Assembly: GCA_905181955.1 (NCBI GenBank)
Contig: CAJJAC010000007.1
Location: 1-64,000 of the forward strand
Origin: SAR86 cluster bacterium SAR86B
GTDB lineage: Bacteria; Pseudomonadota; Gammaproteobacteria; Magnimaribacterales; D2472
Length of the DNA: 64,000 nucleotides
Direction: 5' to 3'
Of the stretch, positions 62,841 through 64,000 are shown one piece after another; the stretch's first letter is position 1, and every line of letters starts with the position of its first letter. Below the pieces are notes generated by a model. That model did not search any database. It saw nothing but the letters and a program-made list of their open reading frames with translations, and had not been told where the DNA came from. A program made the position numbers and the translations under genes.

Positions 62841-62917
<77 letters not shown>

Positions 62918-62933
62918 CGTAATTTTTATATTG

Positions 62934-62954
62934 TGGGGCATATGCCCCATTTTT
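62934..62954 (+). terminator. hairpin plus U-tract between tRNA-fMet and rimP (terminator/attenuator)
   Basis: Perfect 16-nt palindrome TGGGGCATATGCCCCA followed by TTTTT. Confidence 0.75.
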
Positions 62955-62967
62955 GTATGCAAAAGAA

Positions 62968-63453
62968 ATGAATAGAGAAGAGATAATAGAAATTGTAAAA
63001 CCTGTTATAGAAAGCAGAGAGTGTTTTCTATGGGGTCTTGAAATATTAAGAGGGAAGAGAAGACCTACAGTAAGAATATATATTGAGTCTGATGAAGGCG
63101 CTAATATAGATGACTGTGAGAATATCTCTAAAGACCTTAATTATGAGCTAGCTCTAGAAGACTCTTTTGTTGAAGATTATGTTTTAGAAGTTTCTACTCC
63201 TGGAGTAGATAGAAAGATTTTTTATATTGAACAGCTTGATGGATTTTTAGGTGAGAACTTCAAAGTTAAATTAAGACAAGCTAAAGATAATGTTAAAAAT
63301 TTTGAAGGCTTGATTAGCGATCATAGTGAAGATCAGTTTACTATTGATTGCAAAAATGGAAGCCATGTAATTAAGTTTTCAGACACAGAGTTATGTCGTC
63401 TGAATCCAAGTTTTGATGATATTTTAAGGATGGGTGAAAATTATGGAAGGTAA
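62968..63453 (+). CDS. rimP: ribosome maturation factor RimP
   Basis: LWGLEILRGKRRPTVRIYIESDEGANIDDCENISKDLNYEL, YVLEVSTPGVDRKIF. The ORF track starts at TTG 62953; ATG 62968 is preferred. Confidence 0.95.
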   Translation: MNREEIIEIVKPVIESRECFLWGLEILRGKRRPTVRIYIESDEGANIDDCENISKDLNYELALEDSFVEDYVLEVSTPGVDRKIFYIEQLDGFLGENFKVKLRQAKDNVKNFEGLISDHSEDQFTIDCKNGSHVIKFSDTELCRLNPSFDDILRMGENYGR

Positions 63454-64000
63454 TGAAATTTTATTAGTTGTAGATTCTGTCTCAAATGAAAAAGGATTAG
63501 ATAAAAATTTAATCTTTGAAGCAATTGAGCTATCTATTGCATCTGCATCTCAAAGGCATTTTCATGAAGATGCTGAGTTGCATGTAAAAATAGATAGAGT
63601 ATCTGGAGAATACAGCACTTTTAGAAATTGGATTGTCTCAGAAGAAGATGACCCAGAATTTCACATCGAAACACATATAAAAGTTTCAGATTCAGAGCTA
63701 GAGCTCAATGAGATTTTTACTAAAAATATTGAGAATGTTACTTTTGGAAGAATTGAAACTCAGGCCGCCAGGCAAGTCATGCTTCAGAAGGTCAGAGAAG
63801 CTGAGCGTGAAAAAGTGGTCTCAATGTTTAAAAATCAAGAAAATAGTCTTGTAAATGGAACTGTTAAAAGAGTAACTAGAGACAATATTATTGTAGATAT
63901 TAGCTATGATGCTGAAGCTGTTCTGCCTAGAGATAGATTAATGCCTGGAGAGATTTATAAAGTAAATGACAGAATTAGAGCAATTCTTCAAATTCAAGAA
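63443..64000 (+). CDS. nusA: transcription termination/antitermination protein NusA (N-terminal part, truncated by window end)
   Basis: ATG 63443 opens 186 codons without stop: MEGNEILLVVDSVSNEKGLDKNLIFEAIELSIASASQRHF...ETQAARQVMLQKVREAEREKVVSMF; follows rimP. Confidence 0.96.
   Translation, partial: MEGNEILLVVDSVSNEKGLDKNLIFEAIELSIASASQRHFHEDAELHVKIDRVSGEYSTFRNWIVSEEDDPEFHIETHIKVSDSELELNEIFTKNIENVTFGRIETQAARQVMLQKVREAEREKVVSMFKNQENSLVNGTVKRVTRDNIIVDISYDAEAVLPRDRLMPGEIYKVNDRIRAILQIQE

Overview
This 64 kb window is a dense, AT-rich, streamlined gammaproteobacterial core-genome segment. The style is that of a marine, SAR86-like lineage, but taxonomy is inferred from gene content and composition only. 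It starts inside the tmRNA gene (ssrA, minus strand, tag ANNDNYALAA) next to smpB and ends inside nusA. The outer flanks reproduce a Pseudomonas-type block: smpB / ratA-rnfH-bamE-fur-grpE-dnaK-dnaJ-dapB ... carA-carB-greA-rlmE-ftsH-glmM-tpiA-secG-tRNAs-rimP-nusA. Between dapB and carA lies about 43 kb of other core genes: rpsB-tsf-pyrH-frr-uppS-cdsA-dxr-rseP-bamA-skp-lpxD-fabZ-lpxA-lpxB-rnhB-dnaE-accA-tilS, then leuA, holD-rimI, astA-astD-astB, valS-pepA, lptF-lptG and dapE-dapD-glnD-map. I found no CRISPR array, transposase, integrase, prophage or recognisable defence system, and I do not claim a new system. The items most worth a second look are: (i) the reciprocal dapB|rpsB and map|carA junctions; (ii) a ValRS that stops right after the HPFxPFITEEI motif and so lacks the usual C-terminal about 200 aa; (iii) a divergent holD homologue, with holC absent from its usual pepA-valS position; (iv) an FG-GAP/VCBS-like lipoprotein containing a phage-virion-like module; (v) an unlisted 39-aa basic microprotein; (vi) several cis elements: a probable S2 leader structure, a sigma-32-like promoter, a terminator-like hairpin between tRNA-fMet and rimP, and three TATAAA boxes at 10-nt spacing; (vii) an initiator tRNA with an apparent U1:U72 mismatch.
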